DNA from: CAWBJP01 sp044867425
GTDB taxonomy: Bacteria > Actinomycetota > Acidimicrobiia > IMCC26256 > BP-133
DNA length: 64,000 nucleotides
Assembly (NCBI GenBank): GCA_044867425.1
Contig: JBIOUX010000152.1
Span: forward strand, 1-64,000
Reading direction: 5' to 3'
Shown piece after piece: positions 9,110-17,023 of the stretch (position 1 is its first letter; each line of letters opens with the position of its first letter). The translations under genes and the position numbers were made by a program. The notes under the pieces are model-generated. The model ran no database searches. It was not told the DNA's origin and saw nothing but the letters and a program-made list of their open reading frames with translations.

Positions 9110-10144
9110 ATGATCTGCTGCCTCGTCGGCGGCGCACTGGTGGCCGCGGTGGCCCGGTGGGCGGCGCGCAACCCCAACCGTCGGCAGTCCCTCCCCGCCG
9201 CCCTCCTGCTGGGGGCGGCTATCGGGGTCCTCTCCGTCGAGCTCTTCCTCGCCACTCTGGTTTCCCTGGGCCTGGCCGACGCGCCGGGCTCGCTGGTGGT
9301 CCGCCTGGCGGTACTGGTGATCACCGCCGCCGTGGCCGCCCTGGGTGTGGCGGCCGGCGGCAGCGCCGCTCTGCTCTCCGCCCGAGGCTCCGCCTTCCTG
9401 GGACTGGCCGCCGGCGCCGCCGCCCTGGTGACCGAGGGCATCGACATCCACTTAGCGCATCTCAACCGCCCGGCGGGGACCTTGGAGGCCGTGCTCGTCC
9501 ACCTGGTTCCCGTCGGTTTCCTGTGCGCCGGCCTGCTGCGGGCCGGCCGGTTGGCCGGGATCGAACAGCCGGCGTGCCTCTGCACGGGGCAGTGCCGGTG
9601 CGGCTGTCAGGACGTGACTGCCGCCGATACCGGCCCGGAGGAAACACGAACCAGCGCCGGTCACCGCCGGTATGCGGCGGTAAGCCACGCCGGTTCGTCT
9701 GTCAGCGCCTCGTCATCCCCAACCGGCGCTGGTCACCGCCGGTATGCGGCGGTGAGCCACGCCGGTTCGGTTGGTGGCCGTCAGCTGTCGGGGTCGAGGC
9801 GGGCCAGCTCCTCCTCCACGATGGCCGGGTCGAGCTTGGCGAACAGGGGCTTGGCGGGGCCCACCGGGGTGCCCGGCTCCAGGGTCACCGGGGCCCAGCG
9901 GCCGGACGGCGGCGGTGTGCGCAGCACCCGCTGGCCGTCGGTGCCGGTCATCGTGACCTCCGGCTCCGGCCCCAGGCCGGCGGGCAGGCCGAGGAGCTCC
10001 CGCACCCGCTCGGAGGACTCGGGTAGGAACGGGGTGAAGAGCACCGAGAGATCGGCCACCGCCGAGAGGGCCACGTACAGCACGGTGGCGGCCCGCTCCT
10101 TGTCGACCTTGAGCAGCGCCCACGGCTCCTGCTGGCTCACGTAG
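9110..10144 (+). CDS. Polytopic membrane protein with Cys-rich tail (unrecognised; 3' end uncertain)
   Basis: I do not recognise this protein. From ATG 9110 (GGACAGGAG upstream), residues 1-150 form about five hydrophobic segments. They are followed by a short Cys cluster, CLCTGQCRCGC, at about residues 160-170 (near 9585-9620). After that the frame crosses two palindromic repeats, giving GHRRYAAVSHAG twice. It then runs about 360 bases antisense to metG before a stop at 10144. Only the part to about 9640 looks like real protein sequence. The original stop may have been lost when the repeats inserted, or the tail may be translated. The Cys cluster next to a copper-protein gene hints at metal binding, but that is inference. 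Confidence 0.5.
   Translation: MICCLVGGALVAAVARWAARNPNRRQSLPAALLLGAAIGVLSVELFLATLVSLGLADAPGSLVVRLAVLVITAAVAALGVAAGGSAALLSARGSAFLGLAAGAAALVTEGIDIHLAHLNRPAGTLEAVLVHLVPVGFLCAGLLRAGRLAGIEQPACLCTGQCRCGCQDVTAADTGPEETRTSAGHRRYAAVSHAGSSVSASSSPTGAGHRRYAAVSHAGSVGGRQLSGSRRASSSSTMAGSSLANRGLAGPTGVPGSRVTGAQRPDGGGVRSTRWPSVPVIVTSGSGPRPAGRPRSSRTRSEDSGRNGVKSTERSATAERATYSTVAARSLSTLSSAHGSCWLT
9649..9695. repeat. Palindromic repeat (REP-like), copy 1
   Basis: A 47-bp imperfect palindrome with inner arms TCACCGCC and GGCGGTaA around the loop GGTATGC, and outer arms AACC and GGTT. It differs from copy 2 at three positions. Confidence 0.75.
9721..9767. repeat. Palindromic repeat (REP-like), copy 2
   Basis: A 47-bp palindrome ending 13 bp before the metG stop. 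Inner arms TCACCGCC / GGCGGTGA are perfect; the outer arms AACCGGCG and CGCCGGTT also pair. It may serve as a hairpin at the 3' end of metG. Same orientation as copy 1; copy 3 at 57942 is inverted. Confidence 0.8.
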
Positions 10145-11538
10145 GCGTTGACCACCCCGGCCAGGGCCATGATCTCGCCCAGCGCCGCCTTGAACCGGGC
10201 GGAGCCGATCAGTTCGCCCACCGCCCCGAAGGCGGCGGTGGTGGCCGCCCGCACCGCCTCGTCCTCGGGCGTGAAGGCACCCGGGGGCGGCACGGTGCCG
10301 AAGTGCTTGTGGATCAGCGACACGGAGCGGTTGACCAGGTTGCCCCAGGTGGCCACCAGCTCGTCGTTGTTGCGCCGGACGAACTCCGACCAGGTGAAGT
10401 TGGTGTCCTGGGACTCGGGGCCGGCGGCGGTCAGGTAGTAGCGCAGGGCGTCGGCCGAGTAGCGGTCGAGGAAGTCCCGCACGTAGATGACCACACCCCG
10501 GGACGAGGAGAACTTCTCCCCCTCCATGGTGAGGAACTCGGAGGAGACGATCTCGTGGGGCAGCTCCAGCGACCGGGCCGTGTCTCCCCACTCGCCGTAG
10601 CCCAGGAGCTGGGCCGGCCAGATGATGGAGTGGAAGACGATGTTGTCCTTGCCCATGAAGTAGTAGTGGCGCGCCTCAGGGTCGAGCCACCACCGCTGCC
10701 AGGCGTCGGGATCGCCGGACAGCCGGGCCCATTCGATGCTGGCCGACAGGTAGCCGATGACGGCGTCGAACCACACGTAGATCCGCTTGGTCGACTCCTC
10801 GCCGTAGCCGGGCAGGGGGATCGGTATCCCCCAGTCGATGTCACGGGTCATGGCCCGGGGTTTGATGTCGGCCAGGAAGTTGAGCGAGAAGCGCCGCACG
10901 TTGGGCCGCCAGTGGGCCTTGGCCTCCAGCCACTCGGCCAGGGCGGTGGCGAAAGCGGGCAGGTCGAGGAAGAAGTGCTCGGTCTCGCGGAACTCGGGCG
11001 GGCGCCCGTCGACGGTGGAGTAGGGCTCGATGAGGTCGATGGGGTCGAGCTGGGAGCCGCAGTTGTCGCACTGGTCGCCCCGGGCCTTGTCGTAGCCGCA
11101 GTTGGGACAGGTCCCCTGGATGTAGCGGTCGGGCAGGGCCTGGTCGGTCCCTGCGGCGAAGGCGCCCGGCTGGATGCGCTCGACCATGTAGCCCCGCTCG
11201 TGGAGCCGGCGGAAGATGTCCTGGGTCACGGCGTAGTGGTTGGCCGTGGTGGTCCGGGTGAACAGGTCGTAGGACAGGCCCAGGCGGCGCAGGTCCTCCA
11301 CGATGATCTCGTTGTTGCGGTCCACCAGGTCCTTCGGGCTCACCCCCTGCTTCTCGGCCTCCACGGTGATGGGGGTGCCGTGCTCGTCGGTGCCGCTCAC
11401 CATGAGCACGTCGTTGCCGGCCAGGCGGTGGTAGCGGGCGAAGATGTCCGACGGCACCCCGAAGCCGGCCACATGGCCGATGTGGCGCGGCCCGTTGGCG
11501 TAGGGCCACGCCACCGCCACGAAGATCTTGCGGCTCAA
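9781..11538 (-). CDS. metG: Methionyl-tRNA synthetase
   Basis: Class I aminoacyl-tRNA synthetase that charges tRNA-Met. The protein has 585 residues. The HIGH motif is at about residues 18-21 (GPRHIGHVAGFG). The connective domain has a zinc site with paired CPNCG and CDNCG. The KMSKS loop appears as KFSSS in EGEKFSSSRGVV. The anticodon-binding domain follows, and there is no C-terminal tRNA-binding appendix. The start is TTG at 11538, overlapping the glyA stop in TTGA; the open frame upstream is only a shadow of glyA, and the MetRS N-terminus SRKIFVAVAWPYANG fits exactly here. Translational coupling to glyA is likely. Palindromic repeats follow the stop. Confidence 0.95.
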   Translation of the reverse strand: MSRKIFVAVAWPYANGPRHIGHVAGFGVPSDIFARYHRLAGNDVLMVSGTDEHGTPITVEAEKQGVSPKDLVDRNNEIIVEDLRRLGLSYDLFTRTTTANHYAVTQDIFRRLHERGYMVERIQPGAFAAGTDQALPDRYIQGTCPNCGYDKARGDQCDNCGSQLDPIDLIEPYSTVDGRPPEFRETEHFFLDLPAFATALAEWLEAKAHWRPNVRRFSLNFLADIKPRAMTRDIDWGIPIPLPGYGEESTKRIYVWFDAVIGYLSASIEWARLSGDPDAWQRWWLDPEARHYYFMGKDNIVFHSIIWPAQLLGYGEWGDTARSLELPHEIVSSEFLTMEGEKFSSSRGVVIYVRDFLDRYSADALRYYLTAAGPESQDTNFTWSEFVRRNNDELVATWGNLVNRSVSLIHKHFGTVPPPGAFTPEDEAVRAATTAAFGAVGELIGSARFKAALGEIMALAGVVNAYVSQQEPWALLKVDKERAATVLYVALSAVADLSVLFTPFLPESSERVRELLGLPAGLGPEPEVTMTGTDGQRVLRTPPPSGRWAPVTLEPGTPVGPAKPLFAKLDPAIVEEELARLDPDS

Positions 11539-12791
11539 GCCAGGCCCGGGTACGGCGTGAACTTGGAGCACAGCCGGGCGGCCGCCTCCCGCACCTCGCC
11601 GCCCACCGACTCGTCGTCGATGTGGCGCAGCACCCGGGCGGTGAGCGAGGCGATCTCGGCCATCTCCTCCTCGCCCATGCCCGCGGTGGTCACCGCCGCG
11701 GTGCCGATGCGCAGGCCGCTGGTCACGAAGGGCGATTCGGGGTCGTCGGGGATGGTGTTCTTGTTGAGCGTGATCCCGGCCCGGTCGAGTGCCTCCTGGG
11801 CCACCTTGCCGGTGACCCCGAAGGGCCGCAGGTCCACCAGCATGAGGTGGTTGTCGGTCCCGCCCGACACGATGCGGAAGCCCTCGCCGGCCAGGGCCGC
11901 GGCCAGGGCCTGGGAGTTGCGCACGATGGCCGCCGCGTACTCGGCGAAGGCGGGCTGGGCCGCCTCGTGGAAGCACACCGCCTTGGCCGCGATGACGTGC
12001 ATCAGGGGACCGCCCTGCATGCCCGGGAACACCGCCTTGTCGATGGCCTTGGCGTACTGCTCCCGGCACAGGATGGCGCCGCCGCGGGGCCCCCGCATGG
12101 TCTTGTGGGTGGTGAAGGTGACCACGTCGGCCTGGGGCAGGGGCGAGGGGTGGGCCTTGCCGGCGATGAGGCCGGCGATGTGGGCGGCGTCGACGATGAG
12201 GAGCGCCCCCGCCTCGTCGGCGATGGACCGGAAGGCGTCGAAGTCGATGACCCGGGGATAGGCGGTGGCGCCGGCGATGATGGCCTTGGGCCGCTCGGCG
12301 GCGGCCAGGCGGGCGATGGCCTCGTAGTCGAGGGTCTCGGACTCGGGGTCCACGCCGTAGGCCACGAACTGGTAGAGCCGGCCGGAGAAGTTGACGGGGG
12401 AACCGTGGGTCAGGTGGCCGCCCTGGTCGAGGCGCATCCCCATGACCTTGTCGCCCGGCTCGAGCAGGGCCAGGTAGGCGCCCATGTTGGCGTTGGCCCC
12501 GGAGTGGGGCTGGACGTTGGCGTGGTCCGCCCCGAAGAGGTCGCACGCCCGGCGCCGGGCCATGTCCTCGGCCTCGTCGACCACGTAGTTCCCGCCGTAG
12601 TAGCGCTTTCCCGGATACCCCTCGGAGTACTTGTTGGTGAGCACGCTGCCCTGGGCGGCCAGCACCGCCGGGGAGGTGAAGTTCTCCGAAGCGATGAGCT
12701 GGATGGTGGTGTTCTGCCGGGTGACCTCCCGGCGCAGCACGTCGGCCAGGGCGGGGTCGACGGCCTCCACAGCGGCAAAGGGATCGCTCAT
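11535..12791 (-). CDS. glyA: Serine hydroxymethyltransferase
   Basis: PLP enzyme converting serine plus tetrahydrofolate to glycine plus methylene-tetrahydrofolate. The protein has 418 residues, the normal length. The PLP lysine is in the conserved VTFTTHKTMRGPRGG block near residue 225, and IQLIASENFTSPAV near the N-terminus is typical. The ATG at 12791 was chosen over a GTG three codons upstream because TAGGGT sits 7 nt before it, fitting a leaderless start. It is co-transcribed with metG (4-bp overlap), linking one-carbon and methionine use. Confidence 0.96.
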   Translation of the reverse strand: MSDPFAAVEAVDPALADVLRREVTRQNTTIQLIASENFTSPAVLAAQGSVLTNKYSEGYPGKRYYGGNYVVDEAEDMARRRACDLFGADHANVQPHSGANANMGAYLALLEPGDKVMGMRLDQGGHLTHGSPVNFSGRLYQFVAYGVDPESETLDYEAIARLAAAERPKAIIAGATAYPRVIDFDAFRSIADEAGALLIVDAAHIAGLIAGKAHPSPLPQADVVTFTTHKTMRGPRGGAILCREQYAKAIDKAVFPGMQGGPLMHVIAAKAVCFHEAAQPAFAEYAAAIVRNSQALAAALAGEGFRIVSGGTDNHLMLVDLRPFGVTGKVAQEALDRAGITLNKNTIPDDPESPFVTSGLRIGTAAVTTAGMGEEEMAEIASLTARVLRHIDDESVGGEVREAAARLCSKFTPYPGLA

Positions 12792-12798
12792 GCGCCCC

Positions 12799-12804
12799 AC
12801 CCTA
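12799..12804 (-). promoter_or_regulatory. Putative -10 element (TAGGGT) for glyA-metG
   Basis: TAGGGT lies 7 nt before the glyA ATG, placing the transcription start at or next to the start codon. There is no room for a riboswitch leader. Confidence 0.5.
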
Positions 12805-12821
12805 CCGGGCGGGCGCCGGCG

Positions 12822-13316
12822 TCATCTCGGGCCGAAGACGAGGCCGTGGCGCTCGACCAGGACGGGGATGGAGTCCATGTCCATGGACAGCCCGTACCGG
12901 GCCCGGAGGGCGCCGATGGCGGCGACGTCCGGCGGGGGGCCGGCGGCCAGCAGGGCGGCGATCTCCTCGAAGTAGCGCTCGAACCCGGCCGGCGAGATCA
13001 GCTCCAGCACCCGGGTGGGCTCGTCCCCGGCGTTCCAGAAGGCGTGGGGGAGGGCACGGGGCTTGCGGACGAGGTCTCCCGGACCCGCCACGAGCACCTC
13101 GTCCCCCAGCTGGACGCCGAGCCGGCCGGAGAGGACGAAGCTGTACTCGTCCTCCCGGGTGTGGGTGTGCACCGGCGCGGCGAGCGCCCGGGGCGCGATC
13201 GGGTGCTCGACCAGGCTGAACCCACCGCCGGTCTCGTCGCCGCTCAGCATGAACCGGACGCCCAGACCGCCGAGCGAGACCGAAACGCCCTCCCCGGCAG
13301 GCAGCAGAAAGCTCAT
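12822..13316 (-). CDS. Cupin-domain protein
   Basis: Single small beta-barrel (cupin) protein of 164 residues. The metal-binding pattern is visible: HTHTREDEYSFVLSGRLGV supplies two His and Glu in motif 1, and PHAFWN supplies the His of motif 2. The C-terminal 50 residues are helical. ATG at 13316 overlaps the stop of the lipoprotein gene by 4 bp, so the two are likely co-translated. The substrate is not predictable; family members include dioxygenases and sugar-binding proteins. Confidence 0.8.
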   Translation of the reverse strand: MSFLLPAGEGVSVSLGGLGVRFMLSGDETGGGFSLVEHPIAPRALAAPVHTHTREDEYSFVLSGRLGVQLGDEVLVAGPGDLVRKPRALPHAFWNAGDEPTRVLELISPAGFERYFEEIAALLAAGPPPDVAAIGALRARYGLSMDMDSIPVLVERHGLVFGPR

Positions 13317-13864
13317 GAACTCCCGCGTTCCGCCTCGGGAACGATGCGCCACTTGAGGCGCTCGGAGCCGTCGTAGACGACGAAGGCCGGCTCCGCCTTC
13401 TCCGGGATGGTGAACGTCACCCAGCCGGACAGGCACCCGCCGGCGGGCACCTCGCCGGCCCGCAGCTCGGGGCGTTTGATGCCCAGGGTGGGGTCGGCCA
13501 CCGTCTTGTCGGCCATCTCCAGGAGGAAGTAGGTGGGGGCAAACGACAGCCCCGCCTCCCTGGGGCCGGAGCAGGCCTTCACCTCGGCGGCGAAGTAGTC
13601 CCGGCCCTTGGGCGGGTTGAAGAGGCGGCCGGCGCTGCCGAAGCGGTCGGTCGCCAGCACGGCCACGCTCCCGGCGCCGGCGGGGATGACGTCGCCCACC
13701 ACGGGGTCGGGAGGCCGGGCGGGAGGCGCCGGGGCGTGGGGCACGGGCTGCTCCACCGCGGGTGCGGCCACCTCGGCGGGGGGCTCGTCGCCGCACGCCG
13801 CCCCCAGCAGTCCCAGCGTCACTGCGGCCATCCCGAGGGTGCGGACGACCGGGCGAAGTTCCAT
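13313..13864 (-). CDS. DUF4352-like lipoprotein
   Basis: Exported lipoprotein of 183 residues. The N-terminal hydrophobic stretch ends in a lipobox LGAAC near residue 22, followed by a Pro/Ala-rich spacer of about 35 residues. The rest is an immunoglobulin-like domain resembling DUF4352, with the usual GDVIPAG start and the late pattern LRAGEVPAGGCLSGWVTFTIP. ATG 13864 is preceded by AGGAGG at ideal spacing. The function of such proteins on the cell surface is not established. It overlaps the cupin gene by 4 bp. Confidence 0.78.
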   Translation of the reverse strand: MELRPVVRTLGMAAVTLGLLGAACGDEPPAEVAAPAVEQPVPHAPAPPARPPDPVVGDVIPAGAGSVAVLATDRFGSAGRLFNPPKGRDYFAAEVKACSGPREAGLSFAPTYFLLEMADKTVADPTLGIKRPELRAGEVPAGGCLSGWVTFTIPEKAEPAFVVYDGSERLKWRIVPEAERGSS

Positions 13865-14078
13865 GGCGCCTCCTGTCAACACTGTGCTGCTCTGTGCGAT
13901 AGTGGCGCCTCTGTCCACTCAAGTGGCGGATGCTCATATAGGCCCGGGAGAGACCCGGCAAAACAGGTTCGTGAGCGGTGTTTGTCGAACCTTCACCTGC
14001 GCGTCACAAGGGGCCGGTCGCGACCGTCCCCGGCCGCGTCTCCCCCGGAAAGCCACTCCCCCCCAGGAGACACCAGCG

Positions 14079-14540
14079 ATGATGAACCCGATGAGAGCTC
14101 TGCTCGTCGGCTCGTCGGGCGGCCACCTCGCCCAGCTCCACCAGCTCAAGCCCTGGTGGGAGCGACACGACCGCATGTGGGTCACGTTCCTCAAGCCCGA
14201 CGCCCTCTCGCTGCTGGCGGGCGAGCGGACGACGTGGGCCTTCCAGCCCACCACCAGGAACATCCCCAACATGCTGCGGAACCTGCGCCTGTCCTGGAAG
14301 GTGCTGCGCAACTACCGGCCCGACGTGGTCGTCTCCACCGGTGCCGGAGTCGCCTTCCCCTTCTTCCTGATGGCCAAGGTCCTGCGGATGAAGACGGTCT
14401 ACCTCGAGGTCTACGACCGCATCGACTCCCGCACCCTCACCGGGCGCCTCTGTTACCCGTTCTCCGATCTGTTCCTGGTCCAGTGGGACGAGCAGCAGCC
14501 GCTCTACCCCAAGAGCCAGGTCGTAGGGAGGCTCTTCTGA
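14079..14540 (+). CDS. PssD/Alg14-like glycosyltransferase membrane-recruiting subunit
   Basis: Equivalent of the acceptor-binding half of a split GT-B glycosyltransferase (Alg14, PssD, CpsF type). The protein has 153 residues. It begins with MRALLVGSSGGHLAQL, the SGGHL motif of the family, and contains PDVVVSTGAGVAFPF. It makes an active enzyme only with the product of the next gene, which overlaps it by one base (TGATG). The start ATG is preceded by CAGGAGA. First gene of the polysaccharide cluster; the 214 bp upstream presumably hold its promoter, but no convincing -35/-10 pair was found. Confidence 0.85.
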   Translation: MMNPMRALLVGSSGGHLAQLHQLKPWWERHDRMWVTFLKPDALSLLAGERTTWAFQPTTRNIPNMLRNLRLSWKVLRNYRPDVVVSTGAGVAFPFFLMAKVLRMKTVYLEVYDRIDSRTLTGRLCYPFSDLFLVQWDEQQPLYPKSQVVGRLF

Positions 14541-15055
14541 TGGTCCGTGACCTCGTGTTCGTGACCGTGGGCACCGACCATCACCCCTTCGACAGGCTGG
14601 TGGCCTGGGCCGACGCCTGGATGGCGGCGGGCCGCAACGAAGGCGCCCCCTGCCTGATCCAGAGCGGCACGTCGGCGCCCCCCGTCCACATGGAGTGGCG
14701 CGACTACGTCCGCTACGACGAGATGGTGGAGGCCATGGAGCGGTCGGTGGCCATCGTCTGCCACGGCGGCCCGGCCACCATCATGGATGCCCGCCGGCTC
14801 GGCCGGGTGCCCATCGTGGTCCCCCGCCAGAGCGGCCTGGGCGAGCACGTCGACGACCACCAGTGCCGCTTCGCCGCCCGCATGGCCGAGATCGGCGAGA
14901 TCCACCTGGCCCGCTCGGAAGACGAGCTGCACACGCTGCTCGACGCCGCCCTGGCCAACCCCGAAGCCTTCCAGCCCGCCCTCACCGGCGACGAGATCGC
15001 CGCCGCCGTCCGCCGCTTCGAGCAGCTGGTCGACGGGCTGATCCGCCCGCGATGA
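14540..15055 (+). CDS. PssE/Alg13-like glycosyltransferase catalytic subunit
   Basis: Donor-binding half of the split glycosyltransferase, 171 residues. The N-terminus LVFVTVGTDHHPFDRLV is the typical Alg13/PssE start, and the sugar-nucleotide site follows in CHGGPATIMDARRLGRVP with the expected His-Gly-Gly. The gene starts at the last base of its partner's stop and ends in a 4-bp overlap with the sulfotransferase gene. The pair probably adds the second sugar to a polyprenyl-diphosphate-linked primer, by analogy with sphingan and capsule systems. Confidence 0.85.
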   Translation: MVRDLVFVTVGTDHHPFDRLVAWADAWMAAGRNEGAPCLIQSGTSAPPVHMEWRDYVRYDEMVEAMERSVAIVCHGGPATIMDARRLGRVPIVVPRQSGLGEHVDDHQCRFAARMAEIGEIHLARSEDELHTLLDAALANPEAFQPALTGDEIAAAVRRFEQLVDGLIRPR

Positions 15056-16041
15056 ACACCAGCGAGCCGGTCAAGCTCCTCTATATCGGGGGCTTCGGGC
15101 GCAGCGGCTCGACCCTGGTGGAACGCATCCTGGGTCAGATCCCCGGCTTCTGCTCGGCGGGCGAGGTCGTCTTCATCTGGCAGCGGGGCCTGGTCGAGAA
15201 CCAGCTCTGCGGCTGCGGCGCCGCCTTCACCGACTGCGACTTCTGGACCCGGGTGGGCAAGACCGCCTTCGGCGGCTGGGACCAGATCGACGGCGCCGAG
15301 ATGGTCGCCCTCCAGCACGAGATCGACCGGAACCGCTACATCCCGGCCATGGTGGCCCCCCGCCTCCGGCCGGCCGCGGCCGGCGCCCTGGCCCGCTACA
15401 CCGACGCCCTGTCGCGCCTCTACCGGGCCATCCGCGAGGTCTCGGGCGACCGGGTGGTGATCGACGCCTCCAAGCACGCCTCCACCGCCTACCTCCTGCG
15501 CCGGGTGCCCGGCCTCGACCTGCGGGTCGTTCACCTGGTGCGCGACGCCCGGGGCGTGGCCTACTCGTGGACCAAGGAGGTGAAGAAGCCGGAGGTCCCT
15601 GAAGAGATGGGCAAGGCCGGGTACATGCCCGTCTACCGGCCCTCCAGCTCGGGCCTGCAGTGGCTGGCCTACAACCTCCTCTTCGACGTCTTCGGCGTCC
15701 TCGACGACTCCATGGTGCTGCGCTACGAGGAGTCGCTGGCCGACCCCCGGGGGACGGTGGAGCGCATCCTGGCCCACGCCGGCGAACACCGGGCCGCCGA
15801 GGACATGACCTTCCTCCACGACGGTCCCGGGGCCCGGGGTGTCCCCGAAAGCTGGGTCGACCTCGGCGTCGACCACACCGTGGCCGGCAACCCCATGCGC
15901 TTCCACCAGGGCCGCCTCGACCTCCGTCTCGACGAGGCCTGGCGCCAGAAGCTTCCCGCCCGTGACCGCAAGGTCGTCTCGGCCCTCACGTTCCCCCTCC
16001 AGACCCGTTACGGATACTCGATCAGGAAGGCATCCAAGTGA
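15052..16041 (+). CDS. Sulfotransferase family protein (cluster copy 1)
   Basis: Predicted PAPS-dependent sulfotransferase of 329 residues. The 5'-phosphosulfate loop is FGRSGSTLVERILG near residues 15-28. The 3'-phosphate-binding strand is VVHLVRDARGVAYSW, and a late RYEESLADPRGTV block is also typical. ATG at 15052 overlaps the previous stop (ATGA), and its own TGA overlaps the next GTG. No signal peptide or membrane segment, so it acts in the cytoplasm, presumably on a lipid-linked sugar intermediate. A region near 15830 (GGGTGTCCCCGAAAG) resembles the palindromic element at 18490. Confidence 0.85.
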   Translation: MNTSEPVKLLYIGGFGRSGSTLVERILGQIPGFCSAGEVVFIWQRGLVENQLCGCGAAFTDCDFWTRVGKTAFGGWDQIDGAEMVALQHEIDRNRYIPAMVAPRLRPAAAGALARYTDALSRLYRAIREVSGDRVVIDASKHASTAYLLRRVPGLDLRVVHLVRDARGVAYSWTKEVKKPEVPEEMGKAGYMPVYRPSSSGLQWLAYNLLFDVFGVLDDSMVLRYEESLADPRGTVERILAHAGEHRAAEDMTFLHDGPGARGVPESWVDLGVDHTVAGNPMRFHQGRLDLRLDEAWRQKLPARDRKVVSALTFPLQTRYGYSIRKASK

Positions 16042-16955
16042 GCACCACCCTCCCCAAGGTCAGCGTCGTCATCGCCACCCGGGAGCGCCCGGTGCTGCTA
16101 CGCCGGGCGATCCAGCGGGTCATGGAGCAGCGCTACGACGGCCCCATCGAGGTGGTGATCGTCTTCGACCAGTCCGACCCCCACCCCATCCAGGTGGAGG
16201 TGCCCCCCGGCCGGGAGCTGCGGGTGATCAACAACCACCGCTCCCCCGGCCTGGCCGGCGCCCGCAACTCCGGCGTCCTGGCCACCACCGGCGAGCTGGT
16301 CGCCTTCTGTGACGACGACGACGAGTGGCTGCCGGAGAAGCTCACCCGCCAGGTGGCCGCCCTGGCCGCCGCCACCGACGCGGAGCTGGCCACCAGCGGC
16401 ATCTTCGTCTGCTACGAGGACCGTCAGACCCCCCGGGTCTACCCCGCCGACCGCATCACCCTCTCCGACCTGCTCCGGTCCCGGGTCATGGAGGCCCATC
16501 CCTCCACCGTCATCGTCACCCGCTCCGCCTTCGACCGGATCGGCTTCGTCGACGAGCACATCCCGGGCAGCTACGCCGAGGACTACGAGTGGCTGCTGCG
16601 GGCCGCCCGGGAGACGGGGATCCTGGCCATCCGCGAGCCCCTGGTGAACGTCCACTGGCACCAGTCGTCGTGGTTCTCGGACCGCTGGAAGATGATCGTG
16701 GACGCCCTCACCTACCTGCTGGAGAAGGTCCCCGAGTTCCAGGGCGACAAGCCCGGACTGGCCCGCATCTACGGCCAGATCGCCCTGGCCCACGCCGCCT
16801 CCGGAGAGCCCCGACTGGCCCGGTCCTGGGCCCGGCGGACGATCGCCCTGCAATGGAAGGAGCGCCGGGCTTACGTGGCGCTCCTCATCTCCGCCCGGCT
16901 GGTGAAGATCGAGACGGTCCAGCGCCTGGCCCACGCCGCCGGCAAGGGGCTGTAG
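16038..16955 (+). CDS. GT2-family glycosyltransferase
   Basis: GT-A fold glycosyltransferase of 305 residues. The opening VSVVIATRERPVLLRRAI, the donor-site block NNHRSPGLAGARNSG and the acidic metal site FCDDDDEWLPEKL mark family 2. EDYEWLLRAAR supplies the later catalytic acidic pair. GTG start at 16038 overlaps the sulfotransferase stop. The C-terminal 90 residues are helical and lack membrane spans. It probably extends the same polysaccharide repeat unit; sugar specificity cannot be read from sequence. Confidence 0.88.
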   Translation: MSTTLPKVSVVIATRERPVLLRRAIQRVMEQRYDGPIEVVIVFDQSDPHPIQVEVPPGRELRVINNHRSPGLAGARNSGVLATTGELVAFCDDDDEWLPEKLTRQVAALAAATDAELATSGIFVCYEDRQTPRVYPADRITLSDLLRSRVMEAHPSTVIVTRSAFDRIGFVDEHIPGSYAEDYEWLLRAARETGILAIREPLVNVHWHQSSWFSDRWKMIVDALTYLLEKVPEFQGDKPGLARIYGQIALAHAASGEPRLARSWARRTIALQWKERRAYVALLISARLVKIETVQRLAHAAGKGL

Positions 16956-17023
16956 TACGTGACACCGGTGTTGCCTAAGTCTTGCTTTGACACAGAAGTA
17001 TCGAGAAGACTGGAGTCTTGATC

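Noticed and set aside
12792..12821. Glycine or SAM riboswitch before glyA-metG
   Set aside because: The putative -10 element is only 7 nt from the glyA ATG and the next gene ends 30 bp away, so there is no leader to hold one.
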